Positions 34,544 through 43,606 of a stretch of 64,000 nucleotides of DNA are shown here, piece by piece. Where the stretch lies: assembly GCA_964654825.1 (NCBI GenBank), contig CAZZKG010000012.1:1-64000 (forward strand), written 5' to 3'. The position numbers were made by a program, and so were the translations under genes. Position 1 is the stretch's first letter. The number at the start of each line of letters is the position of its first letter. The notes below the pieces were generated by a model, which searched no databases, was not told the origin of the DNA, and saw only the letters and a program-made list of their open reading frames with translations. Source of the stretch: CAZZKG01 sp964654825. Lineage in GTDB: Bacteria; Gemmatimonadota; CAZMKB01.

Positions 34544-36625
34544 TCACCTGATCGCCGTCATCTTTCTGGTGAACCTGCCGGCATCGGTCTGAAGAGTCGA
34601 GAAGTATACTCCCGATACCACACGGCCGCCTGCTTCACTCCTCCCATCCCACACCACGCTGTGGCGACCTGCTTCCAGCTTCCCATCGAGGAGGGTCTTA
34701 ACATGGCGGCCCCGCACGTCGTAGATCGTCACGTTCACCTCGTGCACCGACCCCGGCTCTCCACCAACTTCAAAGGATATCGTGGTCTGCGGGTTGAAGG
34801 GGTTCGGGTAGTTCTGGTACATGACAATAGTCGAAGGGAGCCTGGAGGGATCCGAAAGATCTTCCACCGAGGTGAGTGTCGAATCTTCTTCGATCTCAGT
34901 GATAGCATTCACCATTAGATCCGTCTCGACCTGAACCGTACCCGCAGGCCAGCGGATTACAAGGCTGTCGGGCATTTCCTCCTCGAAGCCGAAGGAAAGT
35001 CGTTTCGGAACAGGCGAAGATCCCGACACGATTCTCATACACATCGTGTCCCCGGCATAGAGTATGACCACCGCACCGACTCCAGATCTGTTGTTCACCC
35101 TGCCGACCAGATCAGCTTCGAGCCAGTTGTTCTCGACTCCGCCGGGAAAACCGACATTAAGGCTCAGTCGGTTCATCCCCATGAAGACGTCCACCAGACC
35201 GTTCTCGTCCGCATCCACAAAGGAAAAAATTCGGCTGATGCCACTGAAAACCGATACATCGAGAAATCTCTCGCCTTCTTCGAGCAGAAAAAGGTCTCCA
35301 TCCATGAATCCAATATCGGTCAACCCGTCGTTGTTGAAATCCGCCGCAACGGGATTCGTACCGGTGATCGAGGACATTCCGAAGTCGTCACTTCTGTCGG
35401 AGAATCGACCGCTCCCGTCATTTTCGAGCAGCAGCAGTGTGTCTCCGGCTCCATTCAACAATAAATCCGGATCCCCATCAGATCCCAGATCGAGTATCGT
35501 ACCGGATGATGTGCTCATTCCGAGGCCGGAGTCTGACGTGCGATCGACAAAGTAACCGGACTCGTTCGAGTAAAAGCCGCCGCTGTTCCCGATGAAGAGG
35601 ACATCAGTGTCCCCATCTCGATCGGCATCGAATAAGAGGGCATCGGTGAAATCACTTCTCCATGAGGGCAATCCCCTTACACCGGCCTCATTTTCGAAGA
35701 ATATCCCATCCCGGCTTCTGTACAGGAAAATCCCATCCTCTGCTACGACGAGGAGGTCCAGGAAACCATCCGTATCAACATCCGTCATACCGATCGAACG
35801 GGGAGTGAGCAGGCCGCCTGTGAGTCCGACACTTTCAGAGACATCGTCGAAACTGCCATCGCCCCTGTTCTTGAGGAGGAAGGGATGTGTAAGATCGGCT
35901 ATCACTGCCAGATCAATATCCCCATCGTTGTCGATATCTCCGGAAGAGGTGCCCTCACACATCCAGCCGGCGAGAGAGGCACCTGAAGTTTCCGTCACAT
36001 CGGTGAAAAGCCTGCCTCCGTCATTCCTGTATAGCCTGTTCGATTCACTCGATGAAGGAGGTACCAGATAGAGATCTGGATCACCGTCGTTATCATAATC
36101 ATCCCACTGGTGATCGAAACCCGTACCCGGATAAAGGCTGTCTATACCGGCCACCGAATCAGGTGGGATGAAATCAGGCACATAGAAAACCTTGAATCCA
36201 TAGGTCTCGAGCGGGGCGTTTTCCGGGTCCCTCCTCACGGAAAATGCCGAGTCCACCGCGTGAATGAAATAATGGAAAAATCCTCCCCCCCTCCCGGGAC
36301 CTTCCATTCCCACAGAATAGACACCTTCAGACAGAAGAGGCATCGCCTGTATGGTGAAGGTGCTCTCATCGTCAGCTCTGTGATACAGGAACACTCCGGC
36401 AATACCATCAGGGCTCATGACCCGTGACGTTATCTCGTACGGCCCCAGCAGATCGTTGGTGTCATCGAGAACAGTTGTGGAGTCGATCGTGATCTGACCA
36501 CTCCGACAGCTTATTTCTGAAGCAGAAACATCTCGAAGACCGGTGAGGAAGGGTGAATAAAAATTACAGAGGAGAAAAGTCACGACAGACCACAGGAACC
36601 TAATCTTGCCGGATTGAACGGGCAT
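34544..36625 (-). CDS. Secreted FG-GAP/ASPIC-UnbV protein with C-terminal sorting tail
   Basis: 693 aa. ATG 36625 has GGGGGA seven bases upstream and starts a signal peptide (IRFLWSVVTFLLC). The order is: an N-terminal Ig-like segment, then nine or so FG-GAP/VCBS repeats (DYDNDGDPDLYLV, DIDNDGDIDLAV, DVDTDGFLDLLVV, DADENGLVDVFM), an ASPIC/UnbV domain (NNWLEADLVGRVNNRSGVGA, SLVIRWPAG; about 490-575), and a FlgD-like tail with YQNYPNPFNPQTTISFEV and GVYFSTLQT...RKM. The propeller with ASPIC/UnbV is the CRTAC1-like pairing. The tail is the type found on secreted proteins of FCB bacteria, sometimes used by the type IX secretion system. It lies divergent from another protein with the same tail. 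Confidence 0.88.
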   Translation of the reverse strand: MPVQSGKIRFLWSVVTFLLCNFYSPFLTGLRDVSASEISCRSGQITIDSTTVLDDTNDLLGPYEITSRVMSPDGIAGVFLYHRADDESTFTIQAMPLLSEGVYSVGMEGPGRGGGFFHYFIHAVDSAFSVRRDPENAPLETYGFKVFYVPDFIPPDSVAGIDSLYPGTGFDHQWDDYDNDGDPDLYLVPPSSSESNRLYRNDGGRLFTDVTETSGASLAGWMCEGTSSGDIDNDGDIDLAVIADLTHPFLLKNRGDGSFDDVSESVGLTGGLLTPRSIGMTDVDTDGFLDLLVVAEDGIFLYRSRDGIFFENEAGVRGLPSWRSDFTDALLFDADRDGDTDVLFIGNSGGFYSNESGYFVDRTSDSGLGMSTSSGTILDLGSDGDPDLLLNGAGDTLLLLENDGSGRFSDRSDDFGMSSITGTNPVAADFNNDGLTDIGFMDGDLFLLEEGERFLDVSVFSGISRIFSFVDADENGLVDVFMGMNRLSLNVGFPGGVENNWLEADLVGRVNNRSGVGAVVILYAGDTMCMRIVSGSSPVPKRLSFGFEEEMPDSLVIRWPAGTVQVETDLMVNAITEIEEDSTLTSVEDLSDPSRLPSTIVMYQNYPNPFNPQTTISFEVGGEPGSVHEVNVTIYDVRGRHVKTLLDGKLEAGRHSVVWDGRSEAGGRVVSGVYFSTLQTDAGRFTRKMTAIR

Positions 36626-36992
36626 GGTAATTTCCCCCATAATTGGAAGAATATCCGCCCTGGTGCAGAAGGCATCATGAATCTCCTTATTAAATAATGA
36701 GTTATCATCCCGAATTGTCAAGAAAGGCCGGACTTTTTCGAGATGACAGCTCTTCCCTGATTTATTCATCCATCGGTGCAAATCAGGAGAAAGTCAGGCA
36801 TGAATGTTGCTTTCATTACTATTAAACCGGGAATTTTGCTGATTCTCAGTCACAGAAAATGTGCTCCGACAGGTCTCGTGGGGACAGAGTTGTCTGTGTC
36901 TTAATAAAATATTTGATCTTAACTTGAAAAAGGTCATCCCGAGGAGTATTATTCTATTGATACGACAGCCATCGAAAACCTGGGGGATTATC
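36626..36992. other. Intergenic region between two divergent secreted-protein genes
   Basis: Contains the promoter of the plus-strand gene (36924-36952). For the minus-strand gene a perfect TTGACA is at 36716-36721, but the -10 is ambiguous (A/T-rich 36691-36698 with 17-19 bases of spacing). No RNA gene is seen. Confidence 0.45.
36924..36952 (+). promoter_or_regulatory. Predicted sigma70-type promoter
   Basis: TTGAAA (36924-36929), a 17-base spacer and TATTAT (36947-36952), both five of six to consensus. The transcript would start near 36959, 34 bases before the GTG start of the fibronectin-type protein, which supports that start. Confidence 0.6.
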
Positions 36993-39900
36993 GTGAATAA
37001 GAAAAAATTCGTCTCGATTCTTTTCTGCTCCGTTTTTCTGCTCTTTTCCTCAGCAATATCCCGTGCCGGGATCCTCCAGCCATCACCGACCGCCGACACC
37101 GTATTCGTCGATGACTTCGAACGAGCCGACGGTCCTCTCGGTGCTGACTGGCTCGAGGATTCAACACTGGTGATTACATCAGGCGAGGTCGACGACACCG
37201 ATACCAGCAGCACGGTGGACGATATTGCTGTCTACCTCCCACACACCGATCCGGTAGCTCTTTCTCTCGTCTGGGGAGACAGTGCCGTTGCAGAAGGTAT
37301 TGACAAGGGCGGCATCGCTGTCATGCTCTCGGGTGCAGATACCTTGGCCAACGGATACGTCATATTTAAAAACCTGGGTACGAACCGGTACGCACTTAGA
37401 CTGGTCGAAAATGGCGTCATGACCACACGTATCGGCACAGGGATATCGGACCGCCTGTATCCGGCCACGGGCGACACATTCCAGATCCGGCTCAGGAGTG
37501 ACGTGGATGGTCACCACTTCGATATATTCTACAATCACGAACTCGACGCAACCATCACCGATCCCGCCAAGACTTACGGCAACGGAGACACACTCTACTG
37601 CGGAATGCTTCTCGGAGGGGGAGCACACAATAATGTCGATGAGTTCAAGTTCATCAGTTTTTTCGATGATTCCTTGCCCCCTTCGGATGTGACCAACCTC
37701 ACTGCCTCGGTGAGATCAGACAGTTCAATCGTGCTCCGCTGGACAGCAACCGGGGATGACAGCACGGCAGGTACGGCAAAATCATACGAGATACGGCATC
37801 ACTCCGAGTTGATCACGGAAGACAACTGGATCGATGCGGTCCGTATTACCGGTGAGCCTGTACCATCGGCACCGGGTTCCATCGACAGCCTCGTAGTCAT
37901 GGGGCTCGACCCCGACACCCAGTACTTCTTCGCGATGAAGGTCAGTGATGGTTTCCCTTCAGCCAATTTCTCGGGGCTCAGCAATGTGGCGACGGCAAAA
38001 ACAGAGGACTTCATACCTCCATCCACGATCTCCGATCTCGAGGTGGTAGGCGTAGACAGGACACACGTCATCCTGGGATGGCATGCACCAGGCGACACTG
38101 ACACACTCGGCGTTGCTGACGTCTATGACGTGAGATATTCTCTCAACCCAATCAACCAGAACAACTTTCTCCAGGCGACGGAAGCTGTCGGCGAGCCCGC
38201 CCCGCTCCCGTACGGGACGTATCAGGAGTTTACCGTCCCCGGTCTCGCCCCGGATGTCATGTACTACTTCGCCATGAAGACAGGGGATGAAAACGAAAAC
38301 TGGTCGGAGATATCCAACGTGGTAGACACGACAACCGTGTCGTCTCAAACCACACTGGCGGTGGATGACTTCGAGAGAGCCATTCTCGGCCCCTGGTGGA
38401 CGGCAGACCCCGAACTCGGCCTCGCAGGTGGAGAATTGCTCAATCTGTCTTCCGAGGACAGGTGGGATTTCGTCGCGATCTTCAATGCGTCACCAAACCT
38501 GGAAGAAGCTTCCTATATCTGGTCCGAGAGTGTCGACCCGGAGGGCACGAGGAATGCCGGGCTGGTCCTCATGATGGACGCTCCCGATCCCGATGCCAAT
38601 GGGTACCTCATTTTCCGCCATGACGTCCTTGACAAGATATCACTCTGGAACGTCATCGGCGGTGTCCCCACGAATCAGATCAGCAGTGTCCCCGCCAATC
38701 TCCCCGATCCTATCGGCGGAGACGAGATACGGATCGTGATCACACAGGATGCGAGCGGTAACAATTTCGACTACTTCGTCAATGGTGTCTTCGACAACAG
38801 ATTATCCGACCCTGACACCACGTACGGCACATCCGGCGACTGGTACTGCGGTCTCATGCTCCATGGTGGCAGAAACAACAACATCGAGGAGTTTGCAGCG
38901 GGAGGACCGACGGCACAGATCCCACCCGGCCCGTTCTTCCTGCTCGAACCGTTCGACGGGGACACTCTAGAAACTGCTTCCCCGCATATGGACTGGATGG
39001 ATGCGCTGGAACTCAACCCGAGTGACACCGTGTATTACACTCTCCTTTTCGGACTGAGCCCTGTTTTTGACCCCGACTCGACCATGACGGTCGACAGCCT
39101 CACGGTGAGCGAGTACCAGATACCTCCCGCACAGCTCATGGACATGTACACAAAGAGCAGCAGGACATCTCTCTTCTCACGTCCAACTCCTGCCGGAGGC
39201 CCCTCACCTGCCAAGGCAAAGTCGAAGAGGATCATGGCAGGCAGGCAGATGGGGGATGCGATCCCCAACCCGAACAACTCTCTTCCCGATGACGCAGAGG
39301 TCTTCTGGAAGGTATACGCATTCGACAACACCGGGCAGGACACGACCGAGAGTGTCAATACCGACTGGAGCTTCTTCGTGAGCATTCCCGACGCTCCGAA
39401 CCCGTTCGACCTGATAGCACCTGTTGACGGCGACACGATCAAAACTCCACCGCTTGCGGTTCTGCTCACGTGGCACACCGCGACGGATCCCGATCCCGAT
39501 GACACAACATTTATCTACAGTGTCACGTACCGGAGAGCAGGTGATACTCCCGTAACGGTGGGAGGCCTCACCGACACGACGTTCACCACACCTGAGCTCG
39601 AAGATAATTCCACATACACCTGGTTCGTCACGGCGGAGGATCAGGACACCCTCACGCGGGACAGCGAGATGTGGACCTTCTACACCAGATTGCCGAGCGG
39701 CATCGATGGACCCGACGGGAACAGCGGGAGCCTTCCCAGGATTTATGCCCTCTCCCAGAATTACCCGAACCCCTTCAATCCCGAGACCACGATAAGCTTC
39801 GATGTTCCCGAGAGTGCTGTGGATGGGGTTCGCGTGACACTCGAGATATTCTCCCTGCGCGGCATGAAAGTCAGGACACTGCTACAGAACCGGAATATGA

Positions 39901-40031
39901 AACCGGGCACCCACGATGTGACCTGGAACGGCAGGAACGAGCACGGTGACCACGTGGGATCAGGTATCTACATCTACAGGATCAAGGCCGGTGAATTTAC
40001 CGGCTACAGGAAAATGGTGCTCCTGAAATAG
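36993..40031 (+). CDS. Secreted multi-domain fibronectin type III protein with sorting tail
   Basis: 1012 aa. GTG 36993 has GGGGGA five bases upstream and opens a signal peptide (KFVSILFCSVFLLFSSAIS). Domains in order: a concanavalin/LamG-like module starting VFVDDFERADGP (about 30-215); two fibronectin type III repeats (PPSDVTNLTA and PPSTISDLEV, about 217-450); a second copy of the first module beginning AVDDFERAILGPWW (about 455-640); two Ig-like repeats with PFDGDTL and PVDGDTI; and a C-terminal FlgD-like tail SQNYPNPFNPETTISFDV ... GIYIYRIKAG ... RKMVLLK. The repeat of the 'VDDFERA' module suggests internal duplication. No catalytic motif is visible; glycan binding at the surface is likely. 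A hairpin terminator follows. Confidence 0.85.
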   Translation: MNKKKFVSILFCSVFLLFSSAISRAGILQPSPTADTVFVDDFERADGPLGADWLEDSTLVITSGEVDDTDTSSTVDDIAVYLPHTDPVALSLVWGDSAVAEGIDKGGIAVMLSGADTLANGYVIFKNLGTNRYALRLVENGVMTTRIGTGISDRLYPATGDTFQIRLRSDVDGHHFDIFYNHELDATITDPAKTYGNGDTLYCGMLLGGGAHNNVDEFKFISFFDDSLPPSDVTNLTASVRSDSSIVLRWTATGDDSTAGTAKSYEIRHHSELITEDNWIDAVRITGEPVPSAPGSIDSLVVMGLDPDTQYFFAMKVSDGFPSANFSGLSNVATAKTEDFIPPSTISDLEVVGVDRTHVILGWHAPGDTDTLGVADVYDVRYSLNPINQNNFLQATEAVGEPAPLPYGTYQEFTVPGLAPDVMYYFAMKTGDENENWSEISNVVDTTTVSSQTTLAVDDFERAILGPWWTADPELGLAGGELLNLSSEDRWDFVAIFNASPNLEEASYIWSESVDPEGTRNAGLVLMMDAPDPDANGYLIFRHDVLDKISLWNVIGGVPTNQISSVPANLPDPIGGDEIRIVITQDASGNNFDYFVNGVFDNRLSDPDTTYGTSGDWYCGLMLHGGRNNNIEEFAAGGPTAQIPPGPFFLLEPFDGDTLETASPHMDWMDALELNPSDTVYYTLLFGLSPVFDPDSTMTVDSLTVSEYQIPPAQLMDMYTKSSRTSLFSRPTPAGGPSPAKAKSKRIMAGRQMGDAIPNPNNSLPDDAEVFWKVYAFDNTGQDTTESVNTDWSFFVSIPDAPNPFDLIAPVDGDTIKTPPLAVLLTWHTATDPDPDDTTFIYSVTYRRAGDTPVTVGGLTDTTFTTPELEDNSTYTWFVTAEDQDTLTRDSEMWTFYTRLPSGIDGPDGNSGSLPRIYALSQNYPNPFNPETTISFDVPESAVDGVRVTLEIFSLRGMKVRTLLQNRNMKPGTHDVTWNGRNEHGDHVGSGIYIYRIKAGEFTGYRKMVLLK

Positions 40032-40084
40032 CCGCTACGGTAACTTGATTCGACCGCACGGACAGCAGGATACATTTTCCAATT

Positions 40085-40124
40085 AGAGCCCGCATCCCGT
40101 CATCGGTGTGCGGGCTCTGCATTT
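40085..40124. terminator. Probable intrinsic terminator
   Basis: AGAGCCCGCA (40085-40094) pairs with TGCGGGCTCT (40109-40118), a perfect 10-bp stem with a 14-base loop. The T run after it is poor (GCATTTC), so efficiency is uncertain. It is 54 bp after the stop of the fibronectin-type gene. Confidence 0.6.
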
Positions 40125-40142
40125 CTCCGGTGATCTTGGTCC

Positions 40143-40171
40143 TTGCCGAAGACGAAACACTATGTTACTAT
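40143..40171 (+). promoter_or_regulatory. Possible promoter of the DASS transporter gene
   Basis: TTGCCG (40143-40148), 17-base spacer and TACTAT (40166-40171). Each element matches four of six consensus bases; the position between the terminator and the start codon fits. Confidence 0.35.
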
Positions 40172-40200
40172 GAGTGTACTTCGTTCTCATTTCTGTTTCC

Positions 40201-41751
40201 ATGCACCGGACGTTTGGAATGCTTAAGAAGGGAAGGACTGCAGGACAGAATGTCGGTCTGTTTCTCGGAGTGATCCTTTTTCTGGTGTTTTTAACCAGAA
40301 TCGAGATCGATCCCGGGGACGAAACTCTCAGCCGGATGGCCGCAGTAGCGGTCCTGATGGCGCTGTGGTGGCTCACCGATGCAATTCCCCTCGCGGTTAC
40401 GGCCCTTCTCCCCATCGTCCTCTTTCCCCTCCTCGGGATCATGTCCGGGAGCGAGACGGCTCCTCTCTATATCAACTCGACTATCTTCCTGTTCCTCGGC
40501 GGATTCGTGATAGCCCTGGCGATGGAAAAGTGGAACCTCCACAGAAGGATAGCACTCCTTATCATACTGTCGATCGGCAGGAGCACGAGCGCACTGGTGC
40601 TGGGCTTCATGGCAGCAACAGCTTTTCTGTCGATGTGGATATCGAACACCGCCACCACTATGATGATGGTCCCCATCGGAATCGCAATCATCTCGAAGAT
40701 CGAAGAAAACAGCGGCAGCGAAACCGGTACCAGAGGACAGAATCTCGCTCTGTGCCTCATGCTCGGTATCGCTTATGCCGCTTCGATCGGAGGAATCGCG
40801 ACCCTGGTGGGAACGCCCCCGAATCTAGCATTTTCCAGGATCTACGCCATCACGTTTCCGGATGGACCGGAAATCTCTTTCTCCAAGTGGTTCTTCATGG
40901 CAGCTCCATTCTCGGCGGTCTTTCTGATTTTTACCTGGTACCTGCTCACCCGGCTCATCTACCCGCTTCGTGACGGTGAAGGTATCGACCGCTCGACCAT
41001 CAGAGAAGAATACGAAAAGCTCGGGCTCCCGAGCTTCGAGGAAAAGGCGGTACTCGTTATTTTTGTCCTCACCGCACTCCTCTGGCTCACCAGACAGGAC
41101 ATCGTGATGGGATCGGTTACCATACCCGGTTGGGCGACACTTCTCTCCATCGGGAAAAATGTGGATGACGGAACTGTTGCCGTAGCGATGGCTGTTATCC
41201 TGTTCATCATTCCATCCCGGAGGGCGGATACCGGCACACTCATGGACTGGAAAACAGCTTCGAAGCTGCCGTGGGGAATCGTACTTCTCTTCGGAGGAGG
41301 ATTTGCACTTGCCGGAGGGATGAGCGAATCGGGGCTCTCTTCCTGGATCGGCGAACGGTTCACGGGTGTCAGCGAGATGAGCCCTGTCCTGATCGTGTTC
41401 CTCCTGTGCCTCATCATCACATTTCTCACCGAGTTCACCTCCAACACGGCTACCGCTCAGATGATTCTGCCGGTCCTGGCTTCCATCGCCATACCCTTGA
41501 AGCTCAATCCGCTCTTTCTCATGATACCCGCCACCATATCATCATCCTGCGCATTCATGATGCCTGTCGCGACACCCCCGAACGCGATCATCTTCGGCAG
41601 CGGCCGCGTGAGAATCTGGCAGATGGCCAAAGCAGGTATCCTGCTCAACCTAGTGGGAGCAGTTTTCATCACTGCCCTCCTCTACCTGGTCACCGTACAT
41701 GTTTTCGACATCCACCTGGACCAGATGCCGGGCTGGGCCACCTTCGATTGA
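40201..41751 (+). CDS. DASS/SLC13-family sodium:dicarboxylate (or sulfate) symporter
   Basis: 516 aa from ATG 40201; GTG 40174 lies over the predicted start of transcription and ATG 40219 is also possible. Eleven or so membrane segments. The two inverted halves of the DASS fold each have the sodium- and substrate-binding SNT signature: WISNTATTMMMVPI (about 151-164) and EFTSNTATAQMILP (about 412-425). Other family features are LWWLTDAIPLAVTALLP, the GGIATLVGTPPN motif and FGGGFALAGGM. It should import C4-dicarboxylates, citrate or sulfate with Na+ at the inner membrane. The substrate is not decided by sequence. It is a single-gene unit before the trp promoter. Confidence 0.92.
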   Translation: MHRTFGMLKKGRTAGQNVGLFLGVILFLVFLTRIEIDPGDETLSRMAAVAVLMALWWLTDAIPLAVTALLPIVLFPLLGIMSGSETAPLYINSTIFLFLGGFVIALAMEKWNLHRRIALLIILSIGRSTSALVLGFMAATAFLSMWISNTATTMMMVPIGIAIISKIEENSGSETGTRGQNLALCLMLGIAYAASIGGIATLVGTPPNLAFSRIYAITFPDGPEISFSKWFFMAAPFSAVFLIFTWYLLTRLIYPLRDGEGIDRSTIREEYEKLGLPSFEEKAVLVIFVLTALLWLTRQDIVMGSVTIPGWATLLSIGKNVDDGTVAVAMAVILFIIPSRRADTGTLMDWKTASKLPWGIVLLFGGGFALAGGMSESGLSSWIGERFTGVSEMSPVLIVFLLCLIITFLTEFTSNTATAQMILPVLASIAIPLKLNPLFLMIPATISSSCAFMMPVATPPNAIIFGSGRVRIWQMAKAGILLNLVGAVFITALLYLVTVHVFDIHLDQMPGWATFD

Positions 41752-41852
41752 ACAGGAAGAGTATCGTTACGGCGCGCGGAATTTATCTGCCGAACGATCG
41801 ATATGCGACGCAAGGGATTACTCCGGATCGGGGCAATTACTCCCACAACCAT

Positions 41853-41881
41853 TTGACATTTCCCCTTCAATGTGGTATACT
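41853..41881 (+). promoter_or_regulatory. trp-aro operon promoter
   Basis: A perfect TTGACA (41853-41858), 17-base spacer and TATACT (41876-41881, five of six). The transcript should start near 41888 and carry a leader of about 230 nt before trpE. It is the best promoter in the window and stands just before the attenuator. Confidence 0.88.
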
Positions 41882-41917
41882 TTTGGGAAATAATCATTAA
41901 TAACGCTGAGAGTTCTT

Positions 41918-42025
41918 GTGAATTACACAACCGTTCATCCGCTGTATTATCTTTCTAACGAGGCTTCTGCCTGGTGCTGGTGGTATCGAAGCACCCGGGG
42001 CGGGCTTCGCGGAGGTTCTAGGTAG
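41918..42025 (+). CDS. trpL: trp operon leader peptide
   Basis: A 35-residue frame from GTG 41918 to TAG 42025. Codons 19-22 (41972-41983) read Trp-Cys-Trp-Trp in the peptide segment ASAWCWWYRS. Three Trp codons out of four in a short frame 30 bases downstream of a strong promoter and 140 bases before trpE is the classical sign of an attenuation leader. The Shine-Dalgarno is weak (GAGAG). When Trp-tRNA is short, a ribosome stalling here would leave 41999-42007 free to pair with the 5' arm of the terminator; when Trp is ample, the ribosome runs to the TAG and covers that segment. The peptide itself probably has no other role. Confidence 0.85.
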   Translation: MNYTTVHPLYYLSNEASAWCWWYRSTRGGLRGGSR

Positions 42026-42069
42026 ATTAACCAGATCGCCTGAGCAGGACACAACTCGATGAGCCCACC
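41987..42069 (+). promoter_or_regulatory. trp attenuator: competing hairpins (1:2 and antiterminator)
   Basis: CGAAGC (41987-41992) pairs with GCTTCG (42004-42009), extended by CC:GG past a bulged A. The right part of this hairpin, GGCGGGCTT (41999-42007), can instead pair with GAGCCCACC (42061-42069), the 5' arm of the terminator, with eight of nine pairs including one G-U. The two structures exclude each other, as required for ribosome-controlled attenuation. Paired by eye, not computed. Confidence 0.72.
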
Positions 42070-42090
42070 CTGGATGCGGTGGGCTTTTTA
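42062..42090 (+). terminator. trp attenuator terminator
   Basis: AGCCCACC (42062-42069), loop CTGGATGC, GGTGGGCT (42078-42085), followed by TTTTTA. A perfect 8-bp GC-rich stem with a T run, standing between the leader peptide and trpE, where no gene ends except trpL. Confidence 0.92.
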
Positions 42091-42121
42091 TATCTATACA
42101 AAAATCTATGGAGTGCGCAGC

Positions 42122-43606
42122 ATGACCCGGTTCAACCCCGATTTCAATTCCTTCAGAAAGAATGCCAGAGGAGGCCTCAGTTCGATCTCGCTCGAGATCC
42201 CGGCCGACCTCGAAACTCCCGTATCAGCATTCATCAAGCTCAGATCCCTCGGGGCGAATACCCTGCTCGAGAGTGTCGAGCGGGGAGAACGTGTCGGACG
42301 TTATTCGATCATCGGCGTGGGCGCTCTGTACCGGCTCACCATCGAATCAGGGGAGTGTGTATTTAAAAACGGCGAGACAACCGAACGGTTTCCCCTGTCG
42401 AAATCGGGCGGCCCTCTCGAAGTTCTCAGGGATATATCTGACAGAGTGAAGATTGATTCGATCGACACCGAAATTCCCTTCCTGACGGGTGCCGTTGGTT
42501 TCATATCATACGACACCGTAAGATTCTTCGAGAAGATACAGGACGGTACCGAGGACGAACTCGGTTTCCCCGACATCCATCTCGAGATCCCGGAGAGTCT
42601 CGTCGTCTTCGATCACGCGAAACGAAAAGCCATCCTTGCAACACTGGTAGAGTCGGGGAAAGATCCATCGACTGCATACGACATGGGGACAAAAAGGCTC
42701 GCCCGGCTGTCTCAAGCCTTCCTGTCCAACCTGCCCGAAAACGTCAATGCGGGGACCAAGCGGAAAGGCAAACCTGCGGTGTCGAACACTACAAAGGAAT
42801 CATACAAGGAAATGGTGATGAAAGGGAAGGAATTCATCAAGGCGGGTGACGTGTTCCAGGTCGTCCTCTCACAGCGTCTTGCGGGTGAGACAGATGCCGA
42901 TCCGATTCAGATCTATCGGGCTCTTCGGATGCTCAACCCTTCACCTTACATGTTCTTCCTCGACTGGGGGTGCAGCCAGATGATCGGGTCTTCGCCTGAA
43001 GCCCTGGTCACTCTCTATGATGGCCAGGCGACGGTGAGACCGATTGCCGGCACAAGACCGAGAGGAGGCAATTCCGAGGAAGACCGAAACCTGACGAAAG
43101 AGCTCATCCACGATGAAAAGGAGCGGGCGGAGCACATCATGCTCGTGGATCTAGGAAGAAATGACCTCGGGAGGGTCTGTGATTATGGAACGGTTGAGGT
43201 CACGGAACTGATGAAGGTCGAATACTATTCGCACGTCATGCATCTCGTGTCGACGGTTACGGGCAGACTCTCGAAGGAAAAGGACATGTTCGATCTCCTG
43301 AGAGCCGCTTTTCCTGCCGGTACCGTCACGGGTGCACCCAAGATACGAGCCATGGAGATCATCGACGAGCTCGAGGCTACGAGAAGGGGGCCCTATGCAG
43401 GCTCGGTCGGTTACTTCGATCTCAGAGGGAACATGGACATGTGTATAACGATCAGAACAATCGTACTGAAAGACGGAAAATATTACCTTCAGGCAGGCGC
43501 AGGGATAGTGTTCGACTCGGAACCCGCACGGGAATACCGGGAAACGCTCGATAAACTGCGGGCACTCGCAAGAGCTATCGAGATGGCAGAGGAGGGATTC
43601 AAATGA
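42122..43606 (+). CDS. trpE: Anthranilate synthase component I
   Basis: 494 aa from ATG 42122 (GGAG eight bases upstream); the open frame from 42059 runs through the terminator and is not a real start. Converts chorismate and ammonia to anthranilate, with TrpG supplying ammonia. The N-terminal regulatory domain has NTLLESVERG (about 42-51), the LLES element for feedback binding of tryptophan, and GRYSIIG. The chorismate-binding domain has VFQVVLSQR, IAGTRPRG, DEKERAEHIMLVDLGRNDLG, and GTVTGAPKIRAMEIIDELE (about 402-420). It is the first structural gene after the attenuator and overlaps trpG by ATGA. Regulation is thus both transcriptional (attenuation) and allosteric. Confidence 0.97.
   Translation: MTRFNPDFNSFRKNARGGLSSISLEIPADLETPVSAFIKLRSLGANTLLESVERGERVGRYSIIGVGALYRLTIESGECVFKNGETTERFPLSKSGGPLEVLRDISDRVKIDSIDTEIPFLTGAVGFISYDTVRFFEKIQDGTEDELGFPDIHLEIPESLVVFDHAKRKAILATLVESGKDPSTAYDMGTKRLARLSQAFLSNLPENVNAGTKRKGKPAVSNTTKESYKEMVMKGKEFIKAGDVFQVVLSQRLAGETDADPIQIYRALRMLNPSPYMFFLDWGCSQMIGSSPEALVTLYDGQATVRPIAGTRPRGGNSEEDRNLTKELIHDEKERAEHIMLVDLGRNDLGRVCDYGTVEVTELMKVEYYSHVMHLVSTVTGRLSKEKDMFDLLRAAFPAGTVTGAPKIRAMEIIDELEATRRGPYAGSVGYFDLRGNMDMCITIRTIVLKDGKYYLQAGAGIVFDSEPAREYRETLDKLRALARAIEMAEEGFK

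Noticed and set aside
36580..36678. Short minus-strand ORF with AAGGAG before the ASPIC/UnbV gene
   Set aside because: Overlaps the real start out of frame, composition is not protein-like; kept only as a possible chance leader.
42059..42121. Longer trpE reading frame starting at 42059
   Set aside because: It would translate through the attenuator stem; ATG 42122 has a spaced GGAG and matches normal TrpE N-termini.
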